Source of the DNA: an uncultured Bacteroidota bacterium
Lineage (GTDB): Bacteria; Bacteroidota; Bacteroidia; Bacteroidales; F082
Length of the DNA: 64,000 nucleotides
Assembly (NCBI GenBank): GCA_903891085.1
Contig: CAITDJ010000004.1
Location: forward strand, 1-64,000
Direction of reading: 5' to 3'
A model generated the notes under the pieces. The model was not told where the DNA came from. It did not search any database and was given only the letters and a program-made list of their open reading frames with translations. Below, piece after piece: positions 63,565 to 64,000 of the stretch. Position numbers and translations under genes: made by a program. Within the stretch, counting starts at the first letter, position 1. Each line of letters starts with the position of its first letter.

Positions 63565-64000
63565 TTATTTATCAGGGTAAAGTTCAAATACGGCTGTTTC
63601 CATTGGTTCCAGTGTAAGTCTGATTCCCTGCATCGGTAAGTTTTCGGGTTCAAAAATAACCGCTGGTTCATTATCAAGCAAATTATCGGCCAACCAAAAC
63701 TCGTTGTTTTGAGCTGCAAGGCCAGCCAGTTTAATAGCATCTTCAGGAATATTCACGCGCATTTTACGGCTTTCGGTTTGATGGAAGTTAACCACAACAA
63801 GTAATTTTTGATTATCAGTATAGCGTAAAAATGTATAAACAAATCGCGGGTCAAACTCGGTGTACCATGGATTTGCCCACATCAAATCATAAAATTCGCC
63901 CTGGCTGAAAGCTTCATTTTCGAGCCGCAGATGAAGCAGTTTTTTGTAAAATGAAAATAATTTCTTTTGTTCGGGATGCATTTGATCGCCATCGAAACTG
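63565..64000 (-). CDS. GH13 alpha-amylase-family enzyme (C-terminal part only)
   Basis: The reverse frame continues past the window end (..FDGDQMHPEQKKLFSFYKKL) and stops at 63565. The visible part is the end of the catalytic barrel (LLHLRLENEAFSQGEF) plus the beta-sandwich domain C (RYTDNQKLLVVVNFHQTESR, PMQGIRLTLEPMETAVFELY). An internal Met is not the true start. It lies upstream of glgB in the same direction, consistent with alpha-glucan metabolism. Confidence 0.85.
   Translation of the reverse strand, partial: SFDGDQMHPEQKKLFSFYKKLLHLRLENEAFSQGEFYDLMWANPWYTEFDPRFVYTFLRYTDNQKLLVVVNFHQTESRKMRVNIPEDAIKLAGLAAQNNEFWLADNLLDNEPAVIFEPENLPMQGIRLTLEPMETAVFELYPDK

Overview
The window looks like a chromosomal segment of an anaerobic or microaerophilic Bacteroidota (Bacteroidales/Marinilabiliales-like). 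The signs are SusC/SusD pairs, many TonB-dependent receptors with N-terminal carboxypeptidase-regulatory domains, type 9 secretion (T9SS) sorting tails, a GLPGLI-family protein, cytochrome bd oxidase, -7 boxes of the form TAnnTTTG and almost no Shine-Dalgarno sequences. I see no rRNA, tRNA or CRISPR array.

Layout. 1-10.2 kb: a U32 protein (partial), a GH30 glycosidase, a small AT-rich islet (RhuM-Fic protein and two orphans), a RAYT transposase between inverted REP hairpins, a LiaF-like/LytS-like/LytTR signalling operon, a glutaminyl-cyclase-like M28 lipoprotein and pdxJ. 10.6-25.8 kb: phosphorus acquisition genes, namely a SusCD pair, a YncE/phosphoesterase fusion, a DUF5690 transporter, phnW, phnX, a TonB receptor and an e(P4)-type acid phosphatase. 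25.9-29.1 kb: dtd, an SRPBCC protein, a diheme lipoprotein and an SLC45-like transporter. 29.4-36.0 kb: a stand-alone PhoB-type DNA-binding domain, divergent from a beta-helix lipoprotein and TonB receptor, then a YwqK-like protein and a single-domain secreted protein. 36.1-37.1 kb: an IS982-family element. 38.6-52.0 kb: a large secreted-protein locus (TonB receptor, a seven-repeat T9SS protein, a dockerin-like beta-helix protein, two more T9SS proteins with cohesin-like N-termini and a PID-CTERM-like small protein). 52.4-56.1 kb: a PadR-like regulator pair and cydAB. 56.1-60.7 kb: a cassette flanked by a ~131-bp direct repeat, carrying a poly-C leader ORF, a Cys-containing secreted peptide, a GLPGLI protein and a receptor-like outer-membrane protein. 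60.6-64 kb: a lipoprotein, glgB and a partial GH13 amylase.

Main observation. Seven promoters between 10.6 and 44.7 kb share one architecture: three to five NTAAY cores at exactly 11-bp spacing, usually followed by 10-11 bp and a TAnnTTTG-like -7 box. This is the geometry of PhoB boxes. The genes behind these promoters, and their neighbours phnW, phnX and the phosphatases, suggest a phosphate-starvation regulon. Four of the seven promoters serve TonB receptors or the secreted cohesin/dockerin-like proteins, so the most novel candidate system is a phosphate-regulated, T9SS-exported, cohesin-dockerin-like surface assembly. All functional statements are read from sequence and family knowledge; no search or folding program was run.
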